DNA of 64,000 nt. Source: DGNJ01 sp002388905. GTDB taxonomy: Bacteria > Pseudomonadota > Gammaproteobacteria > Pseudomonadales > Porticoccaceae. Below the pieces are notes generated by a model that saw nothing but the letters and a program-made list of their open reading frames with translations, had not been told where the DNA came from and did no database searches. The first letter of the stretch is position 1. The number at the start of each line of letters is the position of its first letter. Where the stretch lies: positions 62,001 to 126,000 of the forward strand of contig DAITSJ010000001.1 of assembly GCA_036843405.1 (NCBI GenBank), read 5' to 3'. Of this stretch, positions 25,144 to 34,069 are shown one piece after another. The position numbers were made by a program, and so were the translations under genes.

Positions 25144-25975
25144 AACGGTCTCCGTCAACGCCGCCTGGCTTTCCGATCTGCACCTGGGCTACCGGGGTTG
25201 CCGGGCGGAATTCCTGCTGGACTTCCTGAACAGCGTCAGGACCCGGGTCATATACCTGGTGGGAGACGTGGTGGATTGCTGGGCCCTGCGCCGGCAGTTC
25301 AACTGGCCGGCCAGCCACCACGCGGTCCTTCGCAAGCTGGTGGACCTGGCCGACAGCGGTGTCAGGATCGTCTACATTCCCGGCAATCACGATGAGCAGG
25401 CCCGCGACCTGGCGGGCAGGCAGCTTCTCAATATCGACATCGTCAACGAGGCCACACACCGAACCGCCAGCGGCAAACGGCTGCTCATGGTGCACGGGGA
25501 TCAGTTCGACAGTGCCGTGCGCTGCAGTCTGCTGCACCGTATCGCCGGTGACCTGAGTTACGACTTTCTGCTCTTTCTCCACCGATGGCACAATCGCATC
25601 AGGGCCCGGATGGGACTCCCCTACTGGTCACTGGCCTACTACATCAAGAACCGGGTCGGCAACGCCCGGGCGGCCATCGAGGCCTTCGAGGTCGCCGCCG
25701 CCGCGGAAGCCCAGCGGCGGGGCTTCGACGGTATAGTCTGCGGCCACATCCACCAGCCCGAGATTCGCACTATAAACGGCCTGCTCTATTGCAACGACGG
25801 CGACTGGGTCGAGAGCTGCACCGCCCTGGTGGAACACCGGGACGGGCACCTGGAACTGCTCCACTGGGGCGATCTCCAGGGCGCTTTCAAGTGCGAGCGG
25901 GGTGCCGCCAACGACGAGACCGCCGGCGAAATTCTGCGTCTGCCGCCCCGGCACTCGACAAAAACCATAAGCTGA
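25121..25975 (+). CDS. LpxH-like UDP-2,3-diacylglucosamine diphosphatase family metallophosphoesterase
   Basis: Calcineurin-like phosphoesterase of 284 residues. The dimetal motifs are in order: WLSDLHLGYRG, GDVVDCW, GNHDEQARDL, VHGDQFD and CGHIHQPEI. The pattern is that of the LpxH/UDP-2,3-diacylglucosamine hydrolase family, but at 284 residues it is longer than E. coli LpxH (240) and may be an LpxH2-type paralogue acting on another nucleotide-linked or lipid diphosphate. ATG 25121 has AAGGAG eight bases upstream; ATGs at 25097 and 25115 are worse placed. The gene overlaps the glycosyltransferase end by 23 bases. Confidence 0.82.
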   Translation: MATTIPPETVSVNAAWLSDLHLGYRGCRAEFLLDFLNSVRTRVIYLVGDVVDCWALRRQFNWPASHHAVLRKLVDLADSGVRIVYIPGNHDEQARDLAGRQLLNIDIVNEATHRTASGKRLLMVHGDQFDSAVRCSLLHRIAGDLSYDFLLFLHRWHNRIRARMGLPYWSLAYYIKNRVGNARAAIEAFEVAAAAEAQRRGFDGIVCGHIHQPEIRTINGLLYCNDGDWVESCTALVEHRDGHLELLHWGDLQGAFKCERGAANDETAGEILRLPPRHSTKTIS

Positions 25976-26086
25976 TTCGGCTGGCGAGCTCCCGGCACCG
26001 CTTCTATACTTTCTCTCCCTCTTGCGGAAACCATTTGCAGGGACGAGCGAGCCCGCCGTTATTATCGTCAGAGAGAAAAAGCAAAA

Positions 26087-27094
26087 ATGTTCAAGGACAA
26101 GCGGGGATCCCGAAGGCAGACTTTGCAACCGGCCGTGCTGGCCGGCGCCTTGGCCATGTCTCTTGCCACGCTTGCCGATGACGGCAAGGGCACCCTGACC
26201 CTGGCTCTGGAGAACGACCTGTTTGCCAGCGGTGGCGACGAACACTACACCCACGGTACCGAGATCGCCTATGTGAGCGACACCTATATGCCGGGCTGGT
26301 TCGAACGGGCCGCGGCGCTGTTGCCCTTCCACGACAAAGACGACGAAACCCGCTTTTCCTGGTCCCTGGGCCAGCAGATGTACACCCCCGACAACCTGCA
26401 GGCGGAAACGGTGATTGCCGACGACCGACCCTACGCCGGCTGGCTCTATACAAGCCTGGGCCTGGTCAGCGAATCCAGGGAATCCGGCGATCGCCATGTG
26501 GATACGGTGGAGTTGGTGGTGGGCCTGGTGGGCCCGGACTCCGGCGCGGAGAATACCCAGAAGGCGATCCATAAAGTACTCGATTCGGATACGCCGAAAG
26601 GCTGGGACAACCAGCTGGACGATGAAGTGACCGTCGACCTGCGCTACCAGCGGGAGTGGACCATCACCCTTGTCGACGACCACCTGGACATGCTCCCCGC
26701 CACGGGTTTCACCCTGGGCAGTTCACAGCGCCGCGCCCAGGCGGGGCTGACCCTGCGGATCGGGGACGGCCTCGACGCCGACTACGGGCCACCCCTGATC
26801 CGGCCCCGCACGGTGGGCAGCCACTATTTCAGGTCCCCGCAACCGTTCTACTGGTATGTTTTCGCCGGTGCGCGGGGCCAGTACGTGGACTACAACATTT
26901 TCCTGAACGGCAATCGCGACGGCGACAGCCACAGCGTCGAGCCCCGGGAATGGGTGGGCAGCGTCCAGGCCGGAGCGGTGATGGGCTGGGACGGCTGGCG
27001 CATTTCCATCACCAATATCTTTCAGAGCCGGGAATTCGAAAAGCAGGACGACCCCGACGAATTCGGCTCGATCGCGGTTTCCTACCGCTTCTAA
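26087..27094 (+). CDS. LpxR-like outer membrane lipid A deacylase (DUF2219)
   Basis: Outer membrane beta-barrel of 335 residues with a cleaved signal peptide (about residues 1-27). After it comes the family signature LALENDLFASGGDEHYTHG, carrying the Asn-Asp pair and Thr-Gly residues of LpxR, which removes the 3'-acyloxyacyl chain of lipid A in Salmonella and Helicobacter. The protein ends in FGSIAVSYRF, with the terminal phenylalanine usual for outer membrane barrels. It follows the LpxH-like gene by 111 bases. Lipid A as substrate is inferred from the family. Confidence 0.87.
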   Translation: MFKDKRGSRRQTLQPAVLAGALAMSLATLADDGKGTLTLALENDLFASGGDEHYTHGTEIAYVSDTYMPGWFERAAALLPFHDKDDETRFSWSLGQQMYTPDNLQAETVIADDRPYAGWLYTSLGLVSESRESGDRHVDTVELVVGLVGPDSGAENTQKAIHKVLDSDTPKGWDNQLDDEVTVDLRYQREWTITLVDDHLDMLPATGFTLGSSQRRAQAGLTLRIGDGLDADYGPPLIRPRTVGSHYFRSPQPFYWYVFAGARGQYVDYNIFLNGNRDGDSHSVEPREWVGSVQAGAVMGWDGWRISITNIFQSREFEKQDDPDEFGSIAVSYRF

Positions 27095-27107
27095 GGCGCC
27101 GGCACCG

Positions 27108-27533
27108 ATGAACCTGGACTGGCAGCAGATCTGGATACACCTCTACCAGCTGGGTATCGCCTTTGCGCTGGCCCTGCCGGTGGCGTGGGACCGCGAGGCC
27201 CGCAGTCGCGGTGCCGGCCTGCGCACCTTTCCCCTGGTGTCCCTGGCCTCCTGCGGCTATATGCTGATCGGCATGCAGGTTTATGAGGGATCGCCGGCGG
27301 AAGCCCGGGTCATGTACGGGATCATCACCGGCATCGGCTTTATCGGCGGTGGCGCCATTCTCAAGAACCGGGACCAGGTAACGGGTACCGCCACCGCGGC
27401 AAGTATCTGGAATACCGGCGCTATCGGTATCGCCGTCGCCTACCAGCGTTACGAAATCGCCCTGGTCCTGAGCCTGATCAATTTTCTGAGCTTCCAGTTT
27501 TCCCGGCCTTTCAAGAACCGCGATACGGACTGA
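27108..27533 (+). CDS. MgtC/SapB family inner membrane protein
   Basis: Membrane protein of 141 residues with four hydrophobic segments. The MgtC/SapB signature is present: ALALPVAWDREARSRGAGLRT, then MYGIITGIGFIGGGAILK and TGTATAASIWNTGAIGIAVA. It lacks the C-terminal ACT-like domain of Salmonella MgtC, so it is the short SapB-like form with unknown function, possibly magnesium- or phosphate-related. It ends five bases before the convergent ugd gene. Confidence 0.88.
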   Translation: MNLDWQQIWIHLYQLGIAFALALPVAWDREARSRGAGLRTFPLVSLASCGYMLIGMQVYEGSPAEARVMYGIITGIGFIGGGAILKNRDQVTGTATAASIWNTGAIGIAVAYQRYEIALVLSLINFLSFQFSRPFKNRDTD

Positions 27534-27538
27534 CAGGA

Positions 27539-28930
27539 TCAGACAGCCAGCAGTGTCCGCGCCGGGTCGACGGATTCGGACAACCTTGACGGATCCGGGG
27601 TCGCACAGCCGGCCCGGCCCATACCGATATAGTCCAGGCCGAATCCCGCAACAACGGCCGGATCGAAGAGGTTGCGGCCGTCAAAAATCACGGGGGTGGC
27701 CAACGCCTCCCGAATGGCAGCAAAGTCCGGCGCCCAGAAACTTTTCCACTCGGTACAGATGGCCAGGGCATCCGCGCCCTTTAGGGCGGCCTCCCGCGAA
27801 GCCACCAGCTCGAGACCGGGACGATCGCCGTACAGGCGCCGGCATTCCGTCGCGGCCTGGGGGTCGTAGGCACGCACCTCGCCGCCCATATCCCAGAGGG
27901 CTTCCATGAGGGACCGGCTGGGTGCCTCGCGCATGTCGTCGGTACCCGGTTTGAAAGCGAGCCCCCAAAGCGCAATGACCCGGCCGCGCAGATCACCGCC
28001 GAAATAGCGGTAAATCTTATCGAACAGGCCCTGCTTCTGGCGCTCATTGACTTCGCGCACGGCGCGCAGCAGTTGGGGGCGATACTGCGCTTCCATGGCG
28101 GTAGATTCCAGGGCCGTCACGTCCTTGGGAAAACAGGAGCCGCCAAATCCGCACCCCGGGTAGATAAAGTGATGGCCAATGCGGGGGTCGGCCCCGATCC
28201 CGCGCCGGACATGTTCGATGTCGGCACCGACACGTTCGGCGATATTGGCCATTTCATTGATAAAGCTGATCTTGGTGGCGAGCATGGCGTTGGCCGCGTA
28301 CTTGGTGAGCTCCGCGGATCGTACATCCATGACCATGAGCCGCTCCCGCTGGCGGTTGAAGGGAGCGTACAACTGGCGCATCAGTTGTTCCACCCGGAGG
28401 CTGTCGGTACCCAGGATGATTCGGTCCGGTTTCATAAAATCCTCGATGGCTGCGCCTTCCTTGAGGAATTCCGGATTCGAGGCCACTGAAAAGGGAATCA
28501 CCAGCCCGCGCCGGGACAGGGCTTCCAAGATGGCGGTCCGCACCCTCCCGGACGTGCCCACGGGCACCGTTGACTTGGTGACCACCACGGTCTCCTGCAT
28601 CATGTGCTCGCCGATCATTTTTGCCGCCGCCAGCACCTGACGCGTGTCCGCGTCACCATTCTGGCCCTGGGGCGTACCGACGGCGATAATGATCAGGTCC
28701 GGATCCGCCAGCACCCCGGACGGATCGGCCGTAAAACGAAGTCGGTCACGCTCCTGTTCACCGGCGATATAATCCTCCAGCCCCGGCTCGAAAATCGGGC
28801 AGATCCCCCGCCGCAAGCCGTCGATTCGCTCACTGTCGATATCGAAACAGGCCACCCGGTGGCCCACATGGGCGAGACACACACTGGTCACCAGTCCCAC
28901 ATAACCGCTGCCCATTACCGTCACCTGCAT
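27539..28930 (-). CDS. ugd: UDP-glucose 6-dehydrogenase
   Basis: Oxidises UDP-glucose to UDP-glucuronate in two NAD-dependent steps, supplying exopolysaccharide or lipid A modification pathways. The 463-residue protein shows the NAD-binding VMGSGYVGLVTSVCLAHVG, the SNPEFLKEG segment, and the catalytic cysteine in YPGCGFGGSCFPKD near residue 260, plus the KPGTDDMREAPS motif. Length and motifs match TuaD/Ugd. The neighbouring envelope-lipid cluster on the opposite strand could use its product, but no glucuronyltransferase is identified. Confidence 0.94.
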   Translation of the reverse strand: MQVTVMGSGYVGLVTSVCLAHVGHRVACFDIDSERIDGLRRGICPIFEPGLEDYIAGEQERDRLRFTADPSGVLADPDLIIIAVGTPQGQNGDADTRQVLAAAKMIGEHMMQETVVVTKSTVPVGTSGRVRTAILEALSRRGLVIPFSVASNPEFLKEGAAIEDFMKPDRIILGTDSLRVEQLMRQLYAPFNRQRERLMVMDVRSAELTKYAANAMLATKISFINEMANIAERVGADIEHVRRGIGADPRIGHHFIYPGCGFGGSCFPKDVTALESTAMEAQYRPQLLRAVREVNERQKQGLFDKIYRYFGGDLRGRVIALWGLAFKPGTDDMREAPSRSLMEALWDMGGEVRAYDPQAATECRRLYGDRPGLELVASREAALKGADALAICTEWKSFWAPDFAAIREALATPVIFDGRNLFDPAVVAGFGLDYIGMGRAGCATPDPSRLSESVDPARTLLAV

Positions 28931-29080
28931 AACCTGTCACCTGTAGTTGCCCTGGATAGCCGACAGTCTGGGCAATCTCTATGACCGGAATATGGCAGGC
29001 TTCCGGCTCCGGTTCTTGCCGAGCCGCCATTATCGGTTAAACTGTGCCCCGGTCCGCTGTACAGACTGAGGGGATTGCAC

Positions 29081-29311
29081 GTGTCACTGTTCATCCTGCA
29101 AAACCAGGCCGGGGAGTTTCTCAACAAGCACCTGGAATGGGTTCCCGGCTGCGACGCCCGTGACGTCTTCCACTCTCCCCATAAAGACGTGGCACTGAAC
29201 CAACTGGTCGAACTCACAGCGCGGGACACTGACCTGAGAGCCCGGGTGGTAGCCTGCGAGGTGGACGACAAGGGCCTGCCGCGGCTTTCCGCCGCCCGGA
29301 GCGCGGCCTGA
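29081..29311 (+). CDS. Small conserved-looking protein upstream of gshA
   Basis: Encodes a 76-residue soluble protein beginning MSLFILQNQAGEFLNKHLEWV. GTG 29081 has AGGGG seven bases upstream, better than a TTG six bases earlier. It contains no membrane helix and no cysteine near a metal motif, only two scattered cysteines. The codon pattern resembles its neighbours, so it is probably real. I recall similar short proteins in Pseudomonas but assign no function. It is separated from gshA by 47 bases and could be co-transcribed. Confidence 0.65.
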   Translation: MSLFILQNQAGEFLNKHLEWVPGCDARDVFHSPHKDVALNQLVELTARDTDLRARVVACEVDDKGLPRLSAARSAA

Positions 29312-29358
29312 CTTTTACGCGCCATCCTCTACACAAGGGATTTACAAGGTAGTCGCTC

Positions 29359-30939
29359 TTGCCCACTAGCCACCGTGCAATGCGCCTTCTGGAGGCGCCT
29401 GAAAATCGTCGATTGCTCACCGGAATCCGGCGCGGCATCGAAAAGGAAAGCCTGCGGGTATCCCCCCGGGGAAAGCTCGCCCAGACACCCCACCCCCGGG
29501 CGCTGGGCTCCGCCCTTACCCACCCCCGAATCACCACGGACTATTCCGAAGCCCTGCTGGAACTTATCACTCCCCCCCTGCACGACACCCGGCAGGCCCT
29601 GGATACCCTGCGCCGCATACACGCCTACGTGTACCGGCACCTGGACGACGAACTGCTCTGGGTGCACAGCATGCCCTGCGTCCTGGGCGATGATGCCTCG
29701 ATTCCCGTGGCCACCTACGGCAGTTCCAATATCGGCAGGATGAAAACCGTCTACCGCCTGGGCCTCGGCCATCGCTACGGCCGGCTCATGCAGACCATCG
29801 CCGGCATCCATTACAACTGGTCGGTACCCGACGAACTCTGGCATCTCCTGCAGACAGCAGCGGGCGACAGCCGGAGTTTCCAGGCCTACAAGACCCAGCG
29901 CTATTTCGACCTGATCCGCAATTTCCGTCGCCTGACCTGGCTGTTGCTCTACCTGTTTGGCGCGGCACCGGCGGTCTGCCCCTCCTTCGTGGCCGGACGG
30001 GAACACCACCTGGAACCCTTCGAGGGCAACGCCCACACCCTCTGCGCCCCACTGGGCACTTCCCTGCGCATGGGCGACCTGGGCTACCAGAGCGATGCAC
30101 AGTCCTCGCTGGTGATCTGTTACAACGACCTGGACAGTTATATCGACACCCTGCGGGACGGACTCTCCCGCCCCTACCCCCCTTACGCCCGCGTGGGCAC
30201 CCGGGACGAAGACGGCAACTACCGGCAGTTAAGTACCCATTTGCTGCAGATCGAGAACGAGTTCTACAGCACCATCCGCCCCAAACGCACCACCCGCACC
30301 GGCGAAACCCCGCTCAAGGCCCTGAAGGAACGGGGCGTCGAATATATCGAGGTGCGCTGCATCGACCTGGACCCTTTCATTCCCGAGGGCATCGGCGAGG
30401 AACAGATCCATTTCCTCGATATTTTCCTGATGCACTGCCTGCTCGCCGACAGCCCGGAGACCGATGCCGATGAAAACGACAGGATTCGGGGTAACCAGAT
30501 GGCCACGGTCTACCGGGGGCGGGACCCGGCGCTGACCCTGGAACGCAACGGCGAAAGTATTTCGGCACGGGAATGGGGACGTGAAGTCATGACCGACATG
30601 GCACCGATCGCCAACCTGCTCGACCGGGCCAACGATACCGGTGCCTACGCCGACGCCCTGGCGGCCATGCAGCGACGCCTGCAATACCCGGAAGAAACCC
30701 CCTCCGCCCGTATCCTGGCGGCCATGCGCCGCGACCAGGTCAGTTATTTCCAGTTGGCGCTTGACCACGCCCGGACCCACCGGGATTACTTCCTGGCGCA
30801 ATCCCTGACCGCCGAAGAGGAAGAGGGCTTCCGGGACATGACCGAACGCTCCTGGCACGACCAGGAGGAACTGGAACAACGTGACCGCCAGGATTTCGAG
30901 AGTTTCCTGCGCGACTACTACAGCCAGCACGCCCTGTGA
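29359..30939 (+). CDS. gshA: Glutamate--cysteine ligase, type 1
   Basis: ATP-dependent ligation of glutamate and cysteine, the first step of glutathione synthesis. The 526-residue length is normal for the gammaproteobacterial type. Motifs include GIEKESLRVSPRGKLAQTPH near residue 26, TDYSEALLELIT, and GRLMQTIAGIHYNWS. The start is TTG 29359 with AAGG about ten bases upstream; an in-frame ATG at 29380 has no ribosome site. The stop overlaps the following acpH-like gene (GTGA). Confidence 0.95.
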   Translation: MPTSHRAMRLLEAPENRRLLTGIRRGIEKESLRVSPRGKLAQTPHPRALGSALTHPRITTDYSEALLELITPPLHDTRQALDTLRRIHAYVYRHLDDELLWVHSMPCVLGDDASIPVATYGSSNIGRMKTVYRLGLGHRYGRLMQTIAGIHYNWSVPDELWHLLQTAAGDSRSFQAYKTQRYFDLIRNFRRLTWLLLYLFGAAPAVCPSFVAGREHHLEPFEGNAHTLCAPLGTSLRMGDLGYQSDAQSSLVICYNDLDSYIDTLRDGLSRPYPPYARVGTRDEDGNYRQLSTHLLQIENEFYSTIRPKRTTRTGETPLKALKERGVEYIEVRCIDLDPFIPEGIGEEQIHFLDIFLMHCLLADSPETDADENDRIRGNQMATVYRGRDPALTLERNGESISAREWGREVMTDMAPIANLLDRANDTGAYADALAAMQRRLQYPEETPSARILAAMRRDQVSYFQLALDHARTHRDYFLAQSLTAEEEEGFRDMTERSWHDQEELEQRDRQDFESFLRDYYSQHAL

Positions 30940-31535
30940 ACTATCTCGCCCACCTGCTATTGTCGGGCGCCGACCCGGACGTGCAGGTCGGCGGCCTGCT
31001 GGGGGATTTCGTCAAGGGGCCCCTGCGGGAAACTTACCCCCCGGCCATTGAGTTCGGCATTCAACTGCACCGCCGCATCGATTCACTGACCGACGACCAG
31101 CCCGCCTTCCGAACGGCGAAAAGCCGGCTTTCCCCCGGGTGGCGTCGCTACGCCGGTATCGTCCTGGATATCTACTTCGATCACCTGCTGGCCAGTCGCT
31201 GGGAACACCTCCACGACCAGGCACTGAGCGATTACTGCGCAGCGTTTTACCACCACCTTGCGGTCCGTAAGCCATTATTACCCGCCGGCGCCCTTCGCTT
31301 TGCGGAAGCCGCGCCGCGGGTGGCCTGGCTGGAGAGCTATGCCTCCACCGAGGCGGTGCCCATAATGCTGACCCGGGTCGGCCAACGCCTCCGGCGGCCC
31401 GTTCCCATGGGCGAGGCCTGGCCGGAACTGGAAGCCAACCGGAAAGCCCTGGAACGGGATTTCGAGGAATTGCTGCCAGTGCTGCTAGAATTTGCCCGGC
31501 GCGAAAGAAACCGGTTTTTCAATCAGGAGCTTTGA
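30936..31535 (+). CDS. acpH: Acyl carrier protein phosphodiesterase family (AcpH-like)
   Basis: Predicted to remove the phosphopantetheine arm from holo-acyl carrier protein. The 199-residue protein starts MNYLAHLLLSGADPDVQVG with an HD-fold motif, LGDFVKG, and GIQLHRRIDSLTDDQP, and has YFDHLLA in the middle, as in E. coli AcpH. Start is GTG 30936 overlapping the gshA stop, so it is translated by coupling. Family assignment is good; activity in this organism is inferred. Confidence 0.87.
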   Translation: MNYLAHLLLSGADPDVQVGGLLGDFVKGPLRETYPPAIEFGIQLHRRIDSLTDDQPAFRTAKSRLSPGWRRYAGIVLDIYFDHLLASRWEHLHDQALSDYCAAFYHHLAVRKPLLPAGALRFAEAAPRVAWLESYASTEAVPIMLTRVGQRLRRPVPMGEAWPELEANRKALERDFEELLPVLLEFARRERNRFFNQEL

Positions 31536-31540
31536 ACGCC

Positions 31541-32029
31541 ATGCCGCGATCCCGCATCACCTTCCTGGCCATGGCCCTTTTCTGCCTCGGGCTGATCCTC
31601 GTCGCTCTCTATATGCAGGAGGTGATGGCGCTCTATCCCTGTTATCTATGCCTCGTCCAGCGGTGCTTCGTCGTCGCAACCGGGGTCATCGCCCTCGCGG
31701 CTTTCGTACACAACCCCGGCCGCAAAGGAACACGGGTATACGGTGCCGTGGCGGCAATATCGGCCCTGGCGGGAGCGGGCTTCGCCATCCGCCAGCTCTG
31801 GCTACAGAGTCTTCCCGAGGACAGGGTCCCCGCCTGCGGCCCTCCTGCGGATTACCTGATCGACTCCTTCCCACTGATGGAGGCATTGCCCATGCTGCTG
31901 CGCGGCGACGGTAACTGCGCCGAGGTGCAGTGGAGCTTGCTGGGATTGAGTATACCGGGGTGGACACTGATCGCCTTCGCCGTGCTCGCCGGTTTGGCCC
32001 TGTGGCAGGTTTTTCGGACATTCCGCTAG
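31541..32029 (+). CDS. dsbB: Disulfide bond formation protein DsbB
   Basis: Inner-membrane quinone-dependent oxidase that re-oxidises periplasmic DsbA. It has 162 residues and four membrane helices. The first periplasmic loop holds the pair PCYLC and the second holds Cys in VPACGPP and DGNCAEV, matching the two DsbB redox pairs. ATG 31541 has AGGAG eleven bases before it; a TTG nine bases upstream is too close to the same site. The DsbA partner is not in the window. Confidence 0.9.
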   Translation: MPRSRITFLAMALFCLGLILVALYMQEVMALYPCYLCLVQRCFVVATGVIALAAFVHNPGRKGTRVYGAVAAISALAGAGFAIRQLWLQSLPEDRVPACGPPADYLIDSFPLMEALPMLLRGDGNCAEVQWSLLGLSIPGWTLIAFAVLAGLALWQVFRTFR

Positions 32030-32271
32030 GGCGGCCTGCCAATGGAAAGCGAGGCCACCTGCCGGCCCGGCAGGGCCCAAAACGAACTGATGCCCCTTTG
32101 ATCGCCCTTAATTGGGCATTTTGCTCGCTCACGGTTTGTCGTAGTATTTCGCCATCGGCGTTCGATCCAGCTTGCCGGCGACGCCGTTTTCGCCGATGTG
32201 CCGCCCCCGAGCGACTCGCAGTGTCCAGTGTCGTCCGGGGAAACAGGAACCCAAACGGGCTTGTCACCGCG
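32030..32271. other. 242-base gap between dsbB and diguanylate cyclase, with hairpins
   Basis: The stretch holds a CCTGCCG/CGGCAGG hairpin near 32058-32075 and a GCCC-TTAATT-GGGC hairpin near 32105-32120 followed by a short T-rich stretch, which may end the gshA-acpH-dsbB operon. No gene is seen. It presumably also contains the promoter of the diguanylate cyclase, which I could not place with confidence. Confidence 0.35.
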
Positions 32272-33144
32272 ATGTTCAAAAAATTACAGGGACGCGAGCT
32301 TCCCGCGCTCTTGGCCGGCCTCATTCTCAGTGCAGCGATTTTCTGGTTCAGTCTGTCACAACCCCCGGAAGTCGCCACCAATATTGCCTTTGTCACCACC
32401 ATTATCATCGGCCTGCTCGCCCACTCCTGCCGGCTGGTGGTGTCCTTTACTTTCCTGAGCATCCTGCTGATTCTTAGCGGCGCCATTATTGCCCCCGGGG
32501 ATACCGGCGATCTCCTGGCCACCACCAACAACATGCTGGCACTTTTTATCATGGCGTCCGTGGGCGGCACCTGTTACCTGGCCCTGAACGAACAGGACCG
32601 GCTCAATCAGCAATTGCGGGAAGCGGCGGAACGGGATCCACTCACCAGGCTCTACAACCGTCGGGTGATGATGAAACAGCTGGGCATAAACCTGGCCCAG
32701 GCGGTGCGGTACCGCCACCCCCTGGCAGTGATGATCCTTGACGTGGACAACTTCAAGAACGTCAACGACGAATACGGCCACATGGTCGGCGACGAGATTC
32801 TCCGGGTGCTAAGCAATATCTGCTCCCGGGCGGTGCGCGAAGCGGACATCCTGTGCCGCTACGGCGGCGAGGAATTTGCCATTCTCTGCCCCCACACCGA
32901 TCGCGCCGGTGCCCTGGTCGCCGCGGAACGGATCCGCCGGGATATCGCCGACCAGCACATCATCGTGGGCAAGGACAGCCACCGGATAACGGTCAGCATC
33001 GGTGTCGCCACCCTGTCCCCGGAACACGGCACCGAAGAGACACTGCTCAAGATCGCGGACGATGGCCTCTACGAGGCCAAGCGCAAGGGAAGGAATCAGG
33101 TGGTTTGCCTTCAGCCCACGGAGAAAGCGAGCCTGGCGGGATAG
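32272..33144 (+). CDS. Membrane diguanylate cyclase (GGDEF)
   Basis: Makes cyclic di-GMP from two GTP. The 290-residue protein has an N-terminal membrane region of about four hydrophobic helices (residues 10-105) and a GGDEF domain from about 120. The catalytic motif is GGEEF at 198-202, and an inhibitory I-site RxxD (Arg189-Asp192) stands five residues before it, so product inhibition is expected. DxDNFK and NDxYGH segments are intact. The ATG 32272 has only a weak ribosome site, and a GTG 51 bases upstream is an alternative. No EAL domain is present. Confidence 0.9.
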   Translation: MFKKLQGRELPALLAGLILSAAIFWFSLSQPPEVATNIAFVTTIIIGLLAHSCRLVVSFTFLSILLILSGAIIAPGDTGDLLATTNNMLALFIMASVGGTCYLALNEQDRLNQQLREAAERDPLTRLYNRRVMMKQLGINLAQAVRYRHPLAVMILDVDNFKNVNDEYGHMVGDEILRVLSNICSRAVREADILCRYGGEEFAILCPHTDRAGALVAAERIRRDIADQHIIVGKDSHRITVSIGVATLSPEHGTEETLLKIADDGLYEAKRKGRNQVVCLQPTEKASLAG

Positions 33145-33189
33145 GGACGCCCGCGTTAGCGAACGCCCTGAACCACACCTAAACGCTCG

Positions 33190-33972
33190 CTACTGTATAG
33201 CATCCCCGGCGGATTGTTCGGTTTCGCCGGAAGCCGCTGCGGCATCTTCGCCCTCGTCCACGGAGGCATCGAGAAGCTCCACTTCAAAAATCAGGGTCTC
33301 GTTGGGTCCGATGGCGCCGCCGGTGCCGCCGGGGCCATAGGCCAGGGAGGGGGGAATATAGAGTTCCCACTTGGCGCCTTCCTTCATCAGTTGAAGCGCC
33401 TCGGTCCAGCCGGGAATCACCTGGTTGACGCCAAAGGTGGCCGGCACGCCCCGCTTGTAGGAACTGTCAAAGACGGTGCCGTCAATGAGGGTACCCCGAT
33501 AGTGAACCTTGACGGTGTCGTCGGCGGCGGGCGAGGCGCCCTCGCCTTCCTCGATAACCTTGTATTGCAGGCCGCTGTCCAGGGCCACAACACCCTCTTT
33601 TTCGGCATTTTCCGCCAGGAAAGCCTCGCCGGCGGCCTTGTTCTCTTCCGCCGCTGCGGCGGTTTCCGCTTCCTGCTTGGCGATCTGCTGCTCCTGGAAA
33701 GCCTCGAGCACCGTCATCATTTCCTCTTCGCTGAGCCTCGGCTCGGCATCGTCCAGGGCATCCCGGACGCCGGCGGAGAAAGCCTCGACATCAACATCCA
33801 CCGATTCCGAACGGAACTGGCTCCCGATATTCTGGCCGAAAATATAGCTGAGCTTTTGCTCCTGGGTGGAGAGCGCCGCTTCGCTACTGCTTTCTCTGTC
33901 TTTCGTCGCCTGATCGCAACCCCCGATCAAGACCGCGACCGCCACAATGCCAGCCATGCGTTTCAGTTTCAC
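33190..33972 (-). CDS. FKBP-type peptidyl-prolyl isomerase lipoprotein (FkpA/Mip-like)
   Basis: Exported proline isomerase and chaperone of 260 residues. The N-terminus MKLKRMAGIVAVAVLIGGC ends in a lipobox with cysteine at position 19, so it is probably a lipoprotein. A long Glu/Ala-rich helical dimerisation region follows, then the FKBP domain (GLQYKVIEEGEG, VHYRGTLIDGTVFDSS, PGWTEALQLMKEGAKWELYIP, LAYG). Start GTG 33972 has AAGGA eight bases upstream; an ATG nine bases further upstream directly abuts this site. A Gly/Asp/Glu/Ala-rich tail ends the protein. Confidence 0.91.
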   Translation of the reverse strand: MKLKRMAGIVAVAVLIGGCDQATKDRESSSEAALSTQEQKLSYIFGQNIGSQFRSESVDVDVEAFSAGVRDALDDAEPRLSEEEMMTVLEAFQEQQIAKQEAETAAAAEENKAAGEAFLAENAEKEGVVALDSGLQYKVIEEGEGASPAADDTVKVHYRGTLIDGTVFDSSYKRGVPATFGVNQVIPGWTEALQLMKEGAKWELYIPPSLAYGPGGTGGAIGPNETLIFEVELLDASVDEGEDAAAASGETEQSAGDAIQ

Positions 33973-34069
33973 GTCGGACATCCTTATTTACAGAAAATGG
34001 AAGGCCCGATGGTAACGCATCGCGGCCGAGAACCACAGGGGCGGTACCACACTTTTCCGGCTTCAGCGC

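Noticed and set aside
31930..32271. N-terminal extension of the diguanylate cyclase overlapping dsbB
   Set aside because: The added sequence is Arg/Pro-rich, overlaps a real gene, and lacks a ribosome site; the membrane helices begin after ATG 32272.
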